64,000 bases of DNA from NCBI RefSeq assembly GCF_002261355.1, contig NZ_NEVU01000002.1, positions 1,054,001 to 1,118,000 of the forward strand, given 5' to 3'. The translations under genes and the position numbers were made by a program. Origin of the DNA: Bordetella genomosp. 12. GTDB taxonomy: Bacteria; Pseudomonadota; Gammaproteobacteria; Burkholderiales; Burkholderiaceae_B. Of the stretch, positions 34,800 to 43,591 are shown one piece after another; the first letter of the stretch is position 1; every line of letters begins with the position of its first letter. The notes beneath the pieces were generated by a model. That model saw nothing but the letters and a program-made list of their open reading frames with translations. It searched no databases and was not told where the DNA came from.

Positions 34800-35567
34800 A
34801 TGACGCAGAACACGCCAAAAACCACGCCAAAGCCCACGCTTTATCAAAGCATCAGCGACCATCTTCTGGAAATGATCAGGGATGGACACTTCCCCGTGGG
34901 CTCCAAATTGCCCACGGAAATGGAGCTATGTGATCAATTTGGCGTGGGACGTCATACCGCACGTGAGGCCGTGCGGAAATTGACGGATCTGGGTGTGGTG
35001 GAGCGCCGCCGGCGGGCTGGCACCACCGTGGTACGTCAGCATCCTCGAGCGCAGTTTGGTGTCGAACTTGAAACAACCAACCAGCTGCAGCGATATCTCG
35101 AAGCGACAGATCTGCATGTGAATAAGATTGTCATGGACTTGGCCAAGATGCCTCGTGAGACGGCATTGGAGGGAGTGCCTTCAGATTGGTTCAAGGTCGA
35201 GACCTACCGTTGCGTTCCTGGCACCAAACGCGCCATTTCCTGGACCGACATCTATCTGCGCAAGGAGTATCAGTCAATTGCCGAGCACATCTCCACCAAG
35301 CCAGGTGGCGTCTACCCCTTGCTTGAGACCCAATGCGGCGAAGTCGTCGAGGTGATAGAGATGGAAATTTCGGCGTCGCGGTTTCCTCCTCGCGTCGGCC
35401 GTTTTCTCCAGTACGAGGCGGCCGATCCGGCGCTGCTCATCATCCGTTCATTCCGCAACCCGGCCGGGAAACTGCTCGAGGTTGCTGTCAGTTTTTATCC
35501 ACCTTACGAGTTCCGCTACGCCACTCGTCTGTCGCGCCGCGACGGACAACATAAGACGCGCAGCTGA
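34800..35567 (+). CDS. GntR-family regulator with UTRA ligand domain
   Basis: A 255-residue regulator of the HutC/FarR branch. A winged helix at about residues 14-80 (VGSKLPTEMELCDQFGVGRHTAREAV, followed by RRRRAGTTVV) is followed by a UTRA domain (about residues 90-245) that binds an effector. It starts 11 bp after the hydrolase and 27 bp before the crotonase gene, so it is part of the operon and probably controls it, with the acid or its CoA ester as the inducer. An alternative ATG 4 bp upstream is out of frame. Confidence 0.92.
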   Translation: MTQNTPKTTPKPTLYQSISDHLLEMIRDGHFPVGSKLPTEMELCDQFGVGRHTAREAVRKLTDLGVVERRRRAGTTVVRQHPRAQFGVELETTNQLQRYLEATDLHVNKIVMDLAKMPRETALEGVPSDWFKVETYRCVPGTKRAISWTDIYLRKEYQSIAEHISTKPGGVYPLLETQCGEVVEVIEMEISASRFPPRVGRFLQYEAADPALLIIRSFRNPAGKLLEVAVSFYPPYEFRYATRLSRRDGQHKTRS

Positions 35568-35593
35568 TCGTTTAATGCAGGCAGACAAAAGAA

Positions 35594-36373
35594 ATGAAGC
35601 GAAAGTACGGCAAGAGCGTCAGCGTCCGAATTTCGGGTTCGGAGGCATTAGTGCGGTTCGACCGCGGCGTCAATCGCAATGCGATCGACCAAGACACGCT
35701 ACTGGCGCTGACCCAGGTCGCGCGGGATCTTGCCGAATCCTTGGTGATACACACGGTCGTGCTCACCGGGGCGGCCGACATCTTCTCCGCGGGAATCGAC
35801 CTCAAGGATCCGCAGAAGTGGCAGGAGGACGATACTCAGCTTCTCTTGCGGCGAGACACAGCCCAGCGCGGCGCCCGGCTCTGCCGTCTTTGGGAAGAGT
35901 TGCCCCAGATTACGATCGCGGCTATTGAAGGTGCCGCAGTCGGCGGCTCGGTGGCGCTCGCGCTGGCCTGCGACTGGCGAGTTGCCGCAGACGATGCCAT
36001 CCTCTATTTGCCCGAAGCGAAGGTGGGTCTGAATATGGGATGGGGCGCAATCCCACGGATGGTCAACCTCATTGGCGCGGCGCGCACCAAACGAGCCATC
36101 CTTTTGGCAGAAAAACTTGGGATGGCCCAGGCCCAAGCTTGGGGAATTGTCGACGAAGTGGTCGCGCCTGGCGAGGCCGTGGCTAGCGCTCGAGCGCTAG
36201 CGGCGCGTGCTAGTCAAACTCCACCGGCCATCCTGCGCATGACCAAAGAGTCGGTGAATATGCATGCGAACGCGCTAAACCGGCTCGGGATCTATATGGA
36301 TGCCGATCAAGCTCTAGTCTGCAGAGACAGTGACGAAGGAAGCGCTGCACGCGAACAGTTTCTGAGGAAATGA
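35594..36373 (+). CDS. Enoyl-CoA hydratase/isomerase (crotonase) family protein
   Basis: A 259-residue crotonase-fold enzyme acting on an acyl-CoA. The oxyanion-hole segments FSAGIDLKD (near residue 65) and EGAAVGGSVALALACDWRVA (near 112-131) are present. The first catalytic glutamate of rat enoyl-CoA hydratase (Glu144) falls on an alanine (about 121) here, while the second is kept (LPEAKVGLNMG, Glu about 141), so classical hydration is doubtful; an isomerase, lyase or hydrolase reaction of the superfamily is more likely. It is the last gene of the LIV/acyl-CoA block. Confidence 0.9.
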   Translation: MKRKYGKSVSVRISGSEALVRFDRGVNRNAIDQDTLLALTQVARDLAESLVIHTVVLTGAADIFSAGIDLKDPQKWQEDDTQLLLRRDTAQRGARLCRLWEELPQITIAAIEGAAVGGSVALALACDWRVAADDAILYLPEAKVGLNMGWGAIPRMVNLIGAARTKRAILLAEKLGMAQAQAWGIVDEVVAPGEAVASARALAARASQTPPAILRMTKESVNMHANALNRLGIYMDADQALVCRDSDEGSAAREQFLRK

Positions 36374-36474
36374 CCTGCACTTTCTGCGCTGAAGCAGTGC
36401 GATGACTCGTTGTGGCCGCCGCCGATGTCGGGCAAAGCCGCGCGACACCCTGGCTGGCTATTAGGCACGGCGGC

Positions 36475-37062
36475 TCAACCCACCGCCGCCACGGGTTCGC
36501 GCTGTGGCACTTCTTCATTGGCGGCGATGCTGCGTACCGGCCCGATGGCTGCCAGCACGCTGGCTACCGCCTCGTCCAGGCGTTCCTGAATGGCGTCGGT
36601 GATGCGCAAGGCGCCTGCTTCGTCGAAACCGACTTCTTTGTCGGTGGCGTAGACCCCCGCGAGGATGTGACGCGCGCCCAGGGCGGACAGCACCGGTTTG
36701 ATGCCGTACTCGAGCGCCAGCAGATGGGCGGCGCTGCCGCCCGTGGCGATGGGCAGCACGACTTTGCCCGCCAGCGCTTTTTCGTCCAGCAGATCCAGCA
36801 GCGCTTTCAGGCCGCCGGCCAGAGAGGCTTTGTAGATAGGGCTGGCGACGATCAGCACGCGCGCATCGGCCACGCGCGCTCGCAACGCAGCGGCGGCTGG
36901 GCTGGCGTAACGGCCTTCGATGAGGTCCTGCGCGGGCACGTCCTGCAGCCCGAGCTCGTCGATGTCATGGCCGTGCCGCGCGAGCGCCTGCCCGACATGG
37001 CGCAGCAGCGAGGTGGAACGCGAGCGTTGCGAGGGGCTGCCTGCCAGAGTGATGATGGTCAT
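36475..37062 (-). CDS. ssuE: NADPH-dependent FMN reductase (SsuE-like)
   Basis: A 195-residue flavodoxin-fold reductase that supplies reduced FMN to a two-component monooxygenase. The N-terminus MTIITLAGSPSQRSRST and the segment SPIYKASLAGGLKALLDLL, followed by VLPIATGGSAAHLLALEYG, match SsuE. The ATG is at 37062; the much longer open frame upstream overlaps osmC and is not coding. It lies 140 bp after the OsmC-family gene in the same direction as the flavin monooxygenase, its evident partner in releasing sulfite from organosulfur compounds. Confidence 0.93.
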   Translation of the reverse strand: MTIITLAGSPSQRSRSTSLLRHVGQALARHGHDIDELGLQDVPAQDLIEGRYASPAAAALRARVADARVLIVASPIYKASLAGGLKALLDLLDEKALAGKVVLPIATGGSAAHLLALEYGIKPVLSALGARHILAGVYATDKEVGFDEAGALRITDAIQERLDEAVASVLAAIGPVRSIAANEEVPQREPVAAVG

Positions 37063-37202
37063 GGTTGCGAATGACGGGTTCGTGCCCGTTAGAGAGAACG
37101 CGATGCCACCCATTCTGGCAGGGCGAGCCGGGCCGAGAAAATACTTCCTCGGCATGTCTTTATGCGAGCGGGCCCGACGCCCCTTCGCGCAAAGACGCCC
37201 GG

Positions 37203-37610
37203 TCAGGCCAGGCCGCGGATGTTCACCGTGACCGGCGCGCCTCGCGACACCGACCCGTAGATGGGGCAGATGTTGAGATAAACGCCAACGAGCGCCCTCG
37301 CCTCTTCCTGCGTGGCGCCCTCGAGTTCGAAATCCAGCCGCACGAAGGCGTAATGGCCGGGCCGCGCCTCGTCGGCCTCGGCCTCGCCGTGGACCCGGAC
37401 GCAACGCAAGACCACGGCCTGCTCGCGTGCGCTGGATTCGATCACTGCCTGGGCGCAAGTGGCCAGGGCGGCCAGTAACAGCTCGGCGGCCAGCCATGCC
37501 TGGCCCGGACCACCCCGCGATGGCGTGGCGTCGGCCACCAGATGCTGGTCGCGCGCTGACAGAAGGTAACGGCCTTGCAGGCCGATGGTGGTGCTGCGTA
37601 GCGTGGGCAT
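37203..37610 (-). CDS. OsmC-family protein
   Basis: A 135-residue OsmC/Ohr-fold protein; members reduce organic hydroperoxides by a redox-active cysteine pair. Here one cysteine sits in LLAALATCAQAVIE (helix 2) and another in VYLNICPIYGSV. It is 14 bp downstream of the flavin monooxygenase gene and upstream of ssuE, so it may deal with peroxides made by flavin chemistry or act as a sulfur-acceptor protein. It belongs to the expression unit of sulfur scavenging genes. Confidence 0.9.
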   Translation of the reverse strand: MPTLRSTTIGLQGRYLLSARDQHLVADATPSRGGPGQAWLAAELLLAALATCAQAVIESSAREQAVVLRCVRVHGEAEADEARPGHYAFVRLDFELEGATQEEARALVGVYLNICPIYGSVSRGAPVTVNIRGLA

Positions 37611-37624
37611 GCAAGTCTCCTTAT

Positions 37625-38956
37625 TCAGGGGCGGGCCAGGCCGAGATGGTCGCGCAGGGTGCTGCCGCTGTACTCGCGGCGAAACAGCCCGCGATCCTGC
37701 AGCTCGGGAATGGTCAGGCGCACGAATTGCTCCATGCCGCCCGGCAGATAGGAGGCCTGGATCATGAAGCCATCGCAGGCCTGCCCGCGGTACCAGGCTT
37801 CCATGGTATCGGCCACGGCTTTGCCGGAACCCACGAAGTCGCGCAGCGTGCCCACCCCATAGCGATGTCCCAGTTCGGACAAGGTCAGTCCTTGCTTGCG
37901 TGTGAGTTCCGCGACCTCTTTGTAATGGCCCTGAACGCCGGGCACATCCATGTCGGGCAGGATCTCATCCTGCGGGAACTGGGCCAGATCGATGTCCAGG
38001 TGATAAGAGAGCGTCGACAGCCCTGCCTGCGGCACAGCCAGCGCCTGCAGTTGGCGGTCGGCGGCTTGTGCCTGCGCGTCGCTTTCTGCCACCACCGGCA
38101 CGATGCCGGGCAGAATCTTCAAGCTGGCGGGGTCACGGCCGTGCGATGCTGCCCTGCCCTTCATTTCCGCATAGAAGGCCTGGGCCGACTCTAGCGAGGA
38201 GTGGTTGACGAAGATGACATCGGCCCATTTGGCGGCGAAGTCGCGCCCGCGCCCCGAGGCGCCGGCCTGAATGAAGACGGGCCGGCCCTGGGGGGGGCGG
38301 CTTACGTTCAGCGGGCCCTGCACGCGGAAATACTTGCCTTGATGGTTGATGGCGGCCACTTTGGCCGGGTCCGCGAAAAGCGGCGCGGCCTTGTCGCGGG
38401 CGACGGCGCCGTCCTCCCAGCTATCCCACAGCTTGCACGCGATCTCCACGAACTCTTCCGCGCGCTCGTATCGGGCTTCACGGGAAAGCTGTTCGGACAG
38501 CCCGAAATTGGCGGCCTCGGCCTGCTGGAATGAGGTCACGATGTTCCAGGCGGCACGGCCGGCGCTCAAATGATCGAGCGTCGCCAAGGATCGGGCCACG
38601 GCGAACGGCTCGAAGTACGAGGTCGAAATGGTACTGGCCAGGCCCAGATGACGAGTATGCGCGGCAACGGTGGCCAGCGTGATCAAGGGTTCCAGGCGCA
38701 GTGCGCCAAGCGCGCCGTAGCGCAACTGGCTGTCGAGGCTGCCTTCGAAACGCTGTGGCACCGCAAGGATGTCGGCCAGAAACAGCAAGTCGAAGCGGCC
38801 CTCTTCCAACAGTTTGCCCAGCCGGGCGTAGTAATCGGCCGACAACACGTCGGTGTCGGCGTCAGGATGGCGCCAGCCGCCATGATGGCCGGAGACGGGG
38901 CCGGCCTGGACGAAGGCGGCCAGATGCATCTGGCCAGTGCTTAATGAGTCGGACAT
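37625..38956 (-). CDS. FMN-dependent monooxygenase, NtaA/SnaA/DszA family
   Basis: A 443-residue luciferase-like monooxygenase that uses reduced FMN from a partner reductase. Family features are MHLAAFVQAGPVSGHHGGWRHP at the N-terminus, RFDLLFLADILAVP, STSYFEPFAVARSLATLDHLS, and GRAAWNIVTSFQQAEAANFG. Members oxidise nitrilotriacetate, dibenzothiophene sulfone, dimethylsulfone or similar compounds. Here the OsmC and SsuE neighbours and the separate ABC genes suggest sulfur scavenging, perhaps of a sulfone. The ATG is at 38956; the intergenic region facing the next operon is AT-rich. Confidence 0.94.
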   Translation of the reverse strand: MSDSLSTGQMHLAAFVQAGPVSGHHGGWRHPDADTDVLSADYYARLGKLLEEGRFDLLFLADILAVPQRFEGSLDSQLRYGALGALRLEPLITLATVAAHTRHLGLASTISTSYFEPFAVARSLATLDHLSAGRAAWNIVTSFQQAEAANFGLSEQLSREARYERAEEFVEIACKLWDSWEDGAVARDKAAPLFADPAKVAAINHQGKYFRVQGPLNVSRPPQGRPVFIQAGASGRGRDFAAKWADVIFVNHSSLESAQAFYAEMKGRAASHGRDPASLKILPGIVPVVAESDAQAQAADRQLQALAVPQAGLSTLSYHLDIDLAQFPQDEILPDMDVPGVQGHYKEVAELTRKQGLTLSELGHRYGVGTLRDFVGSGKAVADTMEAWYRGQACDGFMIQASYLPGGMEQFVRLTIPELQDRGLFRREYSGSTLRDHLGLARP

Positions 38957-39126
38957 AGGTTAGAAGGGATCAAGCCCTGAAACTGAGAAATATGAATACA
39001 AGCTGCAGGAATTCTAAGAAGGTTTTTTATCGTGTGCGGCTATAAGCGAATAACCATTACGTCCTTGGGTATGGCGTGGTGAGCGCGCAGAATCTTTGGT
39101 TTTTCGCACCGCGCCAGGTAAATCAA

Positions 39127-40269
39127 ATGCGCAAGACATTCGCCGCTTTTATCGCCGCCACCGCCTTTGCTGGCGCGGCGCATGCCGCCGACACGATCAA
39201 GATCGGTACCATTCTCTCCACCACCGGGCCCGCCGCTTTTCTGGGCGAGGACATGAAAGATGGCATGGAAATTGCCATCGATGAGATCAATGCCGCAGGT
39301 GGGGTCAACGGCCGCAAGCTCGAATGGAAGTTCTACGACGCCGAAAGCCAAACGGCCAAAGCGCTGTCGTCGACCCGCCGGCTGCTGTCCCAGGACCGGG
39401 TGGATATCCTGGTCGGCGGCGGCAATATGAGCGGTATCGCCCAGGCCATGGTGCCCCTGGCCCAGCAGGCTAAAACGCCCTTCATCTCCACGGAGGGAGC
39501 GGCCACCATCGCCAGTCCGGCCGAGCAACGCCCCTGGGTATTCAAAAGCACGGTGGACGACAGCCAGGTTTTCGAGCGCCTGGCCGACTATTTCAAGAAG
39601 CAAGGCATCACCCGTGTCGCGCTGCTGCATGACACCAGCGGCTTTGGCCAGGCCGCCGCCGATGCGTTGCGCGCCGTGGCACCCGCGCATGACCTCAAGG
39701 TGAGCTATGAAGCCTTCGCGCCTTCTGACACCGATCTCACCTCCCAATTGACCAAGATCCGGGCCAGTGACGCGCAGGCCATCGTGTGCTGGACGGTCAC
39801 GCCCGCAGGCGTGATCTTCATGCGGCAGGCTCGCCAACTGGGCCTGAATGACCGCAAGCTCATTCATAGCTATGGCTTTGTGTCCCAGCGCTATATGGAG
39901 CTGGCCGGCGCCGATGCCCAGGACGTGCTGTTGGTATCGGTGAAGTTTCCCGTCGGCGCCGATCTGCCCGATACCGATCCGCTCAAGCGCAAAATCGCCG
40001 ATCTGACCACCAAGTTCAAGGCCCGGTATGGGCGCGATCCCAACCAGTTCGTCGCGCAGACCTATGACGCCATCCAATTGGCGGCCAAGGCCCTGGCCGC
40101 CGGCCCCGACAAGGACGCGGTCCGCGGCGCGTTGGAACACGTGCAAGGTTATGAGGGCGTGGGTGGCGTCTTCAACTTCTCTGACCAGCGGCACTCCGGT
40201 CTGGCCAAGGAAGACATCGTCCTGGTGAACTGGAAGGATGGCCGTTTCCACCTGGCCGATTACCGCTAA
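39127..40269 (+). CDS. Branched-chain-type ABC transporter substrate-binding protein
   Basis: A 380-residue LivK-type periplasmic receptor. The start MRKTFAAFIAATAFAGAAHA at 39127 gives a typical signal peptide; an in-frame start at 39076 would add an implausible leader. Mature motifs are IKIGTILSTTGPAAFLGEDM, AIDEINAAGGVNGRKLEW and ILVGGGNMSGIAQAM. It leads a complete five-gene importer operon divergent from the sulfur genes. Its proximity suggests, but does not prove, a shared sulfur-compound theme. Confidence 0.95.
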   Translation: MRKTFAAFIAATAFAGAAHAADTIKIGTILSTTGPAAFLGEDMKDGMEIAIDEINAAGGVNGRKLEWKFYDAESQTAKALSSTRRLLSQDRVDILVGGGNMSGIAQAMVPLAQQAKTPFISTEGAATIASPAEQRPWVFKSTVDDSQVFERLADYFKKQGITRVALLHDTSGFGQAAADALRAVAPAHDLKVSYEAFAPSDTDLTSQLTKIRASDAQAIVCWTVTPAGVIFMRQARQLGLNDRKLIHSYGFVSQRYMELAGADAQDVLLVSVKFPVGADLPDTDPLKRKIADLTTKFKARYGRDPNQFVAQTYDAIQLAAKALAAGPDKDAVRGALEHVQGYEGVGGVFNFSDQRHSGLAKEDIVLVNWKDGRFHLADYR

Positions 40270-40272
40270 GTC

Positions 40273-41151
40273 ATGGACGCAGCGTTTCTGCAATTGGTGT
40301 TCGCCGGCCTGGGCACCGGAGGAATCTACGCGCTGATCGCGGTCGGTTTCAACATCATCTTTAAAGCTACGGGCGCGCTGAACTTCGCCCAGGGTGAGTG
40401 GGTGATGTTGGGCGGGATGCTGGCCGCCCTGGCCGTGGTCCAGACCGACGCGCCCGTGTGGTTGGTGACCCTGGCGGCCACCTTGGCCGTCGCGCTGGTC
40501 GGCTGGCTGTCGGACCGCGTGGTCATCCGGCCGCTGCGCCAACACGGCGCGCTCACCATCACGCTGGTGTCGGTCGGTCTGGCGATCGCCACCAAGAGTC
40601 TGGTCATGCTGACCCTGGGCAAGAATCCCCAGGGTTATGCCGGGCTGTCCGGCGAGCGCGTGCTGGCCATTGGCGGCGCGCACGTCAATGCGCAGACACT
40701 GTGGATCTTCGCGATCACGCTGGTGCTGATGGCGGCCACGCATCTGTTCTTCGCGCATACCCGCTACGGCATCGCGATGCGGGCAGCCTGCGCCAATGCC
40801 GATGCGGCCGCGCTCATGGGCATCAGCCGCCGGCGCGTCGTGGCCGCGTCGTTCAGCATGGCGGCCTTGTTTGGCGGGCTTGCCGGCGCCATCATCACTC
40901 CGCTCACGCTCATGTCGTATGACAGCGGCACGGTCCTGGGTTTCAAAGGATTCAGCGCCGCCATGCTGGGCGGCCTGGGCAATCTGTATGGCGCCTTGTT
41001 GGGCGGCGTTCTGCTGGGCCTGCTCGAGACGCTTACCGCCGGCTACCTCACCTCGCAATTCAAGGATGGCGTGGCCTTCCTGATCCTGCTGCTGATCCTC
41101 ATCATTCGCCCGCAAGGCCTGCTTGGACGCGCCGATGTCATTAAAGTCTGA
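40273..41151 (+). CDS. Branched-chain-type ABC transporter permease (LivH type)
   Basis: A 292-residue inner-membrane permease with about eight helices. LivH-type segments are AVGFNIIFKATGALNFAQGEWVM, TLVSVGLAIATKSLVMLTLG and FSAAMLGGLGNLYGALLGGV. It starts 3 bp after the receptor gene and overlaps the LivM-type gene by 17 bp, as expected for a tightly coupled transporter. Confidence 0.95.
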   Translation: MDAAFLQLVFAGLGTGGIYALIAVGFNIIFKATGALNFAQGEWVMLGGMLAALAVVQTDAPVWLVTLAATLAVALVGWLSDRVVIRPLRQHGALTITLVSVGLAIATKSLVMLTLGKNPQGYAGLSGERVLAIGGAHVNAQTLWIFAITLVLMAATHLFFAHTRYGIAMRAACANADAAALMGISRRRVVAASFSMAALFGGLAGAIITPLTLMSYDSGTVLGFKGFSAAMLGGLGNLYGALLGGVLLGLLETLTAGYLTSQFKDGVAFLILLLILIIRPQGLLGRADVIKV

Positions 41152-42094
41152 CCCGCTCTTGCCCGACCCGGCGAGCCTGCCGCGCCTGGCGGCGGTCTGG
41201 CTCATCCTGGCCGCCTGGCCCTGGGTCGCGCCCAACGACTATCTCGTCAGTCTGGGCAGTACCTTCTTCATCAATCTCCTGCTGATCAGCGGGCTGAACC
41301 TGCTGGTCGGGTATGCCGGCCAGATCTCGCTGGCTCAGGGCGGCTTCTTCGGGCTCGGCGCCTATACCAGCGGCATTCTGTCCGCGCAATTTGGCCTGAG
41401 CCCCTGGCTGGGCTTGGTGGCGGCCATTGCCTGCTGCGCGGGCGTGGCGCTGCTGGTCGGGTTGCCCACGCTGCGACTGCGCGGGCATTACCTGGCCATG
41501 GCAACGGTTGGCCTGAACGCTATTCTTTCGGTGCTGTTCGTGGGCTTGGTCGGACTGACCGGCGGGCCCAATGGGCTGTCGGGCGTGCCCTCTTTCAGTC
41601 TGGGCCCCTGGGATCTGGGCGAGCCGACCGCTTTCTTTCTGCTTGCCTGGGTGTTCGGCGGCGTGGCGATGCTCGGTTTGCGCAATCTGTTGCGCTCGCG
41701 GGCCGGCCGCGGCGTTCGGGCCTTGGCTGCCAGCGATATCGCCGCGGCCTGCATGGGAGTGCCGGTCTTGCGCTACAAGCTGGCGGTGTTTGCACTCAGC
41801 GCGGCGCTGGCCGGGCTGGCCGGCTCCTTGCATGTGCATCAGAACAATTACGCCTCGCCCGAAACCTTCTCCTTTTTCACGTCTGTGCTGCTGCTGGTGA
41901 TGGCGGCCGTCGGCGGCTTCGGGCGCTTCTGGGGCGGTTTTCTCGGCGCCCTGCTCTTTACGGCTTTACCCGAACTCATGCGCGACATGCACGATGCCGA
42001 ACTCCTGGTGTTTGGCGTGGCAATGATCGTTGTCGTCGGATTCCTGCCAGGTGGCCTGGCGGGCCTGCGTTGGCCCCGCAGGCGGCTGTCATGA
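41135..42094 (+). CDS. Branched-chain-type ABC transporter permease (LivM type)
   Basis: A 319-residue inner-membrane permease with about nine helices. The ATG at 41135 (MSLKSD) is preferred over a TTG at 41123. Conserved LivM parts are LLISGLNLLVGYAGQISLAQG, FFGLGAYTSGILS, and MGVPVLRYKLAVFALSAALAGLAG, the cytoplasmic coupling region. It overlaps both neighbours. Confidence 0.95.
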   Translation: MSLKSDPLLPDPASLPRLAAVWLILAAWPWVAPNDYLVSLGSTFFINLLLISGLNLLVGYAGQISLAQGGFFGLGAYTSGILSAQFGLSPWLGLVAAIACCAGVALLVGLPTLRLRGHYLAMATVGLNAILSVLFVGLVGLTGGPNGLSGVPSFSLGPWDLGEPTAFFLLAWVFGGVAMLGLRNLLRSRAGRGVRALAASDIAAACMGVPVLRYKLAVFALSAALAGLAGSLHVHQNNYASPETFSFFTSVLLLVMAAVGGFGRFWGGFLGALLFTALPELMRDMHDAELLVFGVAMIVVVGFLPGGLAGLRWPRRRLS

Positions 42095-42864
42095 GCGCGC
42101 TGTTGCATGCGCGGGGCCTGTCGCGCGCCTTCGGTGGGATTCAGGCCGTACAAGACGTGACGCTGTCGGTGGCGCCGGGCGAAATCGTGTCCGTCATCGG
42201 CCCCAACGGGGCGGGCAAGTCGACGCTTTTCAATTTGCTGACTGGCGTGACCCAGCCCGACGCCGGCAGGATAGACTTTGCCGGGCAACGCATCGACAGG
42301 CAACCGCCGCAGCGGCGCGTGCGCCTGGGCATGGCGCGGACCTTCCAGAATCTGCAGATCTTTCCTGAACTGAGCGTGCTCGAGAATGTGCTGGTGGGCC
42401 GCCATGTCCGCACACGCAGCGGCTTTGTCAGCGGGCTGCTCGGCCTGCCGCTGACGCGCCGCGAGCGGGAAAGCGACGCCAGCCTGGGCATGGCGCTGCT
42501 TGAAGAACTCGGGCTGGCCGACCAGGCCGGAAAACTTGCGGCAAGCCTGAGCTATGGCGATGCCAAACTCATGGAAATTGCCCGGGCGATGGCCTCGGAG
42601 CCCCGTCTGCTGCTGTTGGACGAGCCCATGGCCGGGCTGCCGGCCGAAGCCGTCGCCCGCGTGGTGGCCGCGATCCGGGCGCTTAATACGCGTGGCGTGG
42701 CCGTACTGCTGGTCGAACACAATGTGCACGTCGTGATGTCGCTGTCCGAACATATTCTTGTACTGAACAACGGCCGCCCGATCAGCGAAGGGCCCCCGCA
42801 GCGGGTCCGGCATGATCCTGCGGTGATCGAAGCCTATCTGGGAGGCCACGGCGATGCGGCTTGA
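42091..42864 (+). CDS. Branched-chain-type ABC transporter ATP-binding protein (LivG type)
   Basis: A 257-residue ATPase with Walker A GPNGAGKSTL near residue 37, Q-loop in RTFQNLQIFP, signature LSYGDAKLMEIARAM, Walker B LLLLDEPMAGLP, and H-loop LLVEHNVHVVM. The ATG at 42091 overlaps the LivM-type stop by ATGA. Confidence 0.95.
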   Translation: MSALLHARGLSRAFGGIQAVQDVTLSVAPGEIVSVIGPNGAGKSTLFNLLTGVTQPDAGRIDFAGQRIDRQPPQRRVRLGMARTFQNLQIFPELSVLENVLVGRHVRTRSGFVSGLLGLPLTRRERESDASLGMALLEELGLADQAGKLAASLSYGDAKLMEIARAMASEPRLLLLDEPMAGLPAEAVARVVAAIRALNTRGVAVLLVEHNVHVVMSLSEHILVLNNGRPISEGPPQRVRHDPAVIEAYLGGHGDAA

Positions 42865-43552
42865 GGTCAAGACGCTGTCTGCCAGCATCGGCCCGATGCG
42901 TATCCTGCATGACATCGCCATCGACGTCGCCGAAGGCGAGACGGTGTGCCTGATCGGCAGCAACGGCGCGGGGAAGTCCACGCTCATGCGCAGTGTGGCG
43001 GGCCTGCTGCGGCCGGTGCGAGGAGAGATTCTGCTCGATGGGCAGGCCATTCAGACCCTGCCCGCCGAGCGCATTGTGCCGCATGGGCTGGCTCTCGTGC
43101 CGGAGGCGCGCCAGATCTTCGCGCCGCTGACAGTACGCGAAAACTTGCTGATGGGGGCTTATGCCCGACACGGCGATCTGGCCGAACTGGATCGGGTACT
43201 GACGATTTTCCCGAAGCTGGCGCAGCGCTTGCAGCAGCCCGGCGGGACGCTATCGGGCGGAGAGCAGCAAATGCTCGCGATAGGCCGCGCGCTCATGAGC
43301 GCGCCGCGCCTGCTGCTGCTCGATGAGCCCTCTTTGGGCTTGGCGCCCAAAGTGGTGCAGGAAATCTTCGATGTCATCGCCGCCCTGGGCCGCAACGGCA
43401 CATCGGTGCTCATCGCCGAACAGAATGCCGCCCAGGCGTTGCGCGTTGCCCAGCGCGGCTATGTGCTGCGTGAAGGCCGCATCGTGCTGAGCGGCCAGGC
43501 CGCGACGCTGGCTCAAGACCCCGCCGTGCGCCAGGCCTACCTGGGGGTGTGA
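42854..43552 (+). CDS. Branched-chain-type ABC transporter ATP-binding protein (LivF type)
   Basis: A 232-residue ATPase with Walker A GSNGAGKSTL near residue 36, signature LSGGEQQMLAIGRAL, Walker B LLLLDEPSLGLAP, and a C-terminal QAYLGV typical of LivF. It overlaps the LivG-type gene by 11 bp and completes the importer. A perfect hairpin starts at the last base of its stop codon. Confidence 0.95.
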   Translation: MRLEVKTLSASIGPMRILHDIAIDVAEGETVCLIGSNGAGKSTLMRSVAGLLRPVRGEILLDGQAIQTLPAERIVPHGLALVPEARQIFAPLTVRENLLMGAYARHGDLAELDRVLTIFPKLAQRLQQPGGTLSGGEQQMLAIGRALMSAPRLLLLDEPSLGLAPKVVQEIFDVIAALGRNGTSVLIAEQNAAQALRVAQRGYVLREGRIVLSGQAATLAQDPAVRQAYLGV

Positions 43553-43577
43553 GCGGCCCGGCACGGGCCGGGCCGCT
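43552..43577. terminator. Perfect 11-bp hairpin between convergent operons
   Basis: AGCGGCCCGGC (43552-43562) and GCCGGGCCGCT (43567-43577) form a perfect 11-bp stem with an ACGG loop. It begins on the last base of the LivF stop codon and lies 15 bp from the end of the convergent esterase gene. It is very stable but lacks a T run, so it should act as a bidirectional barrier rather than a classic intrinsic terminator. Confidence 0.6.
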
Positions 43578-43591
43578 ACGGCGCCTGATGG

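Noticed and set aside
39040-41235. A 731-codon open frame on the minus strand.
   Set aside because: It is antisense to the receptor and permease genes of a complete LIV importer with clear motifs.
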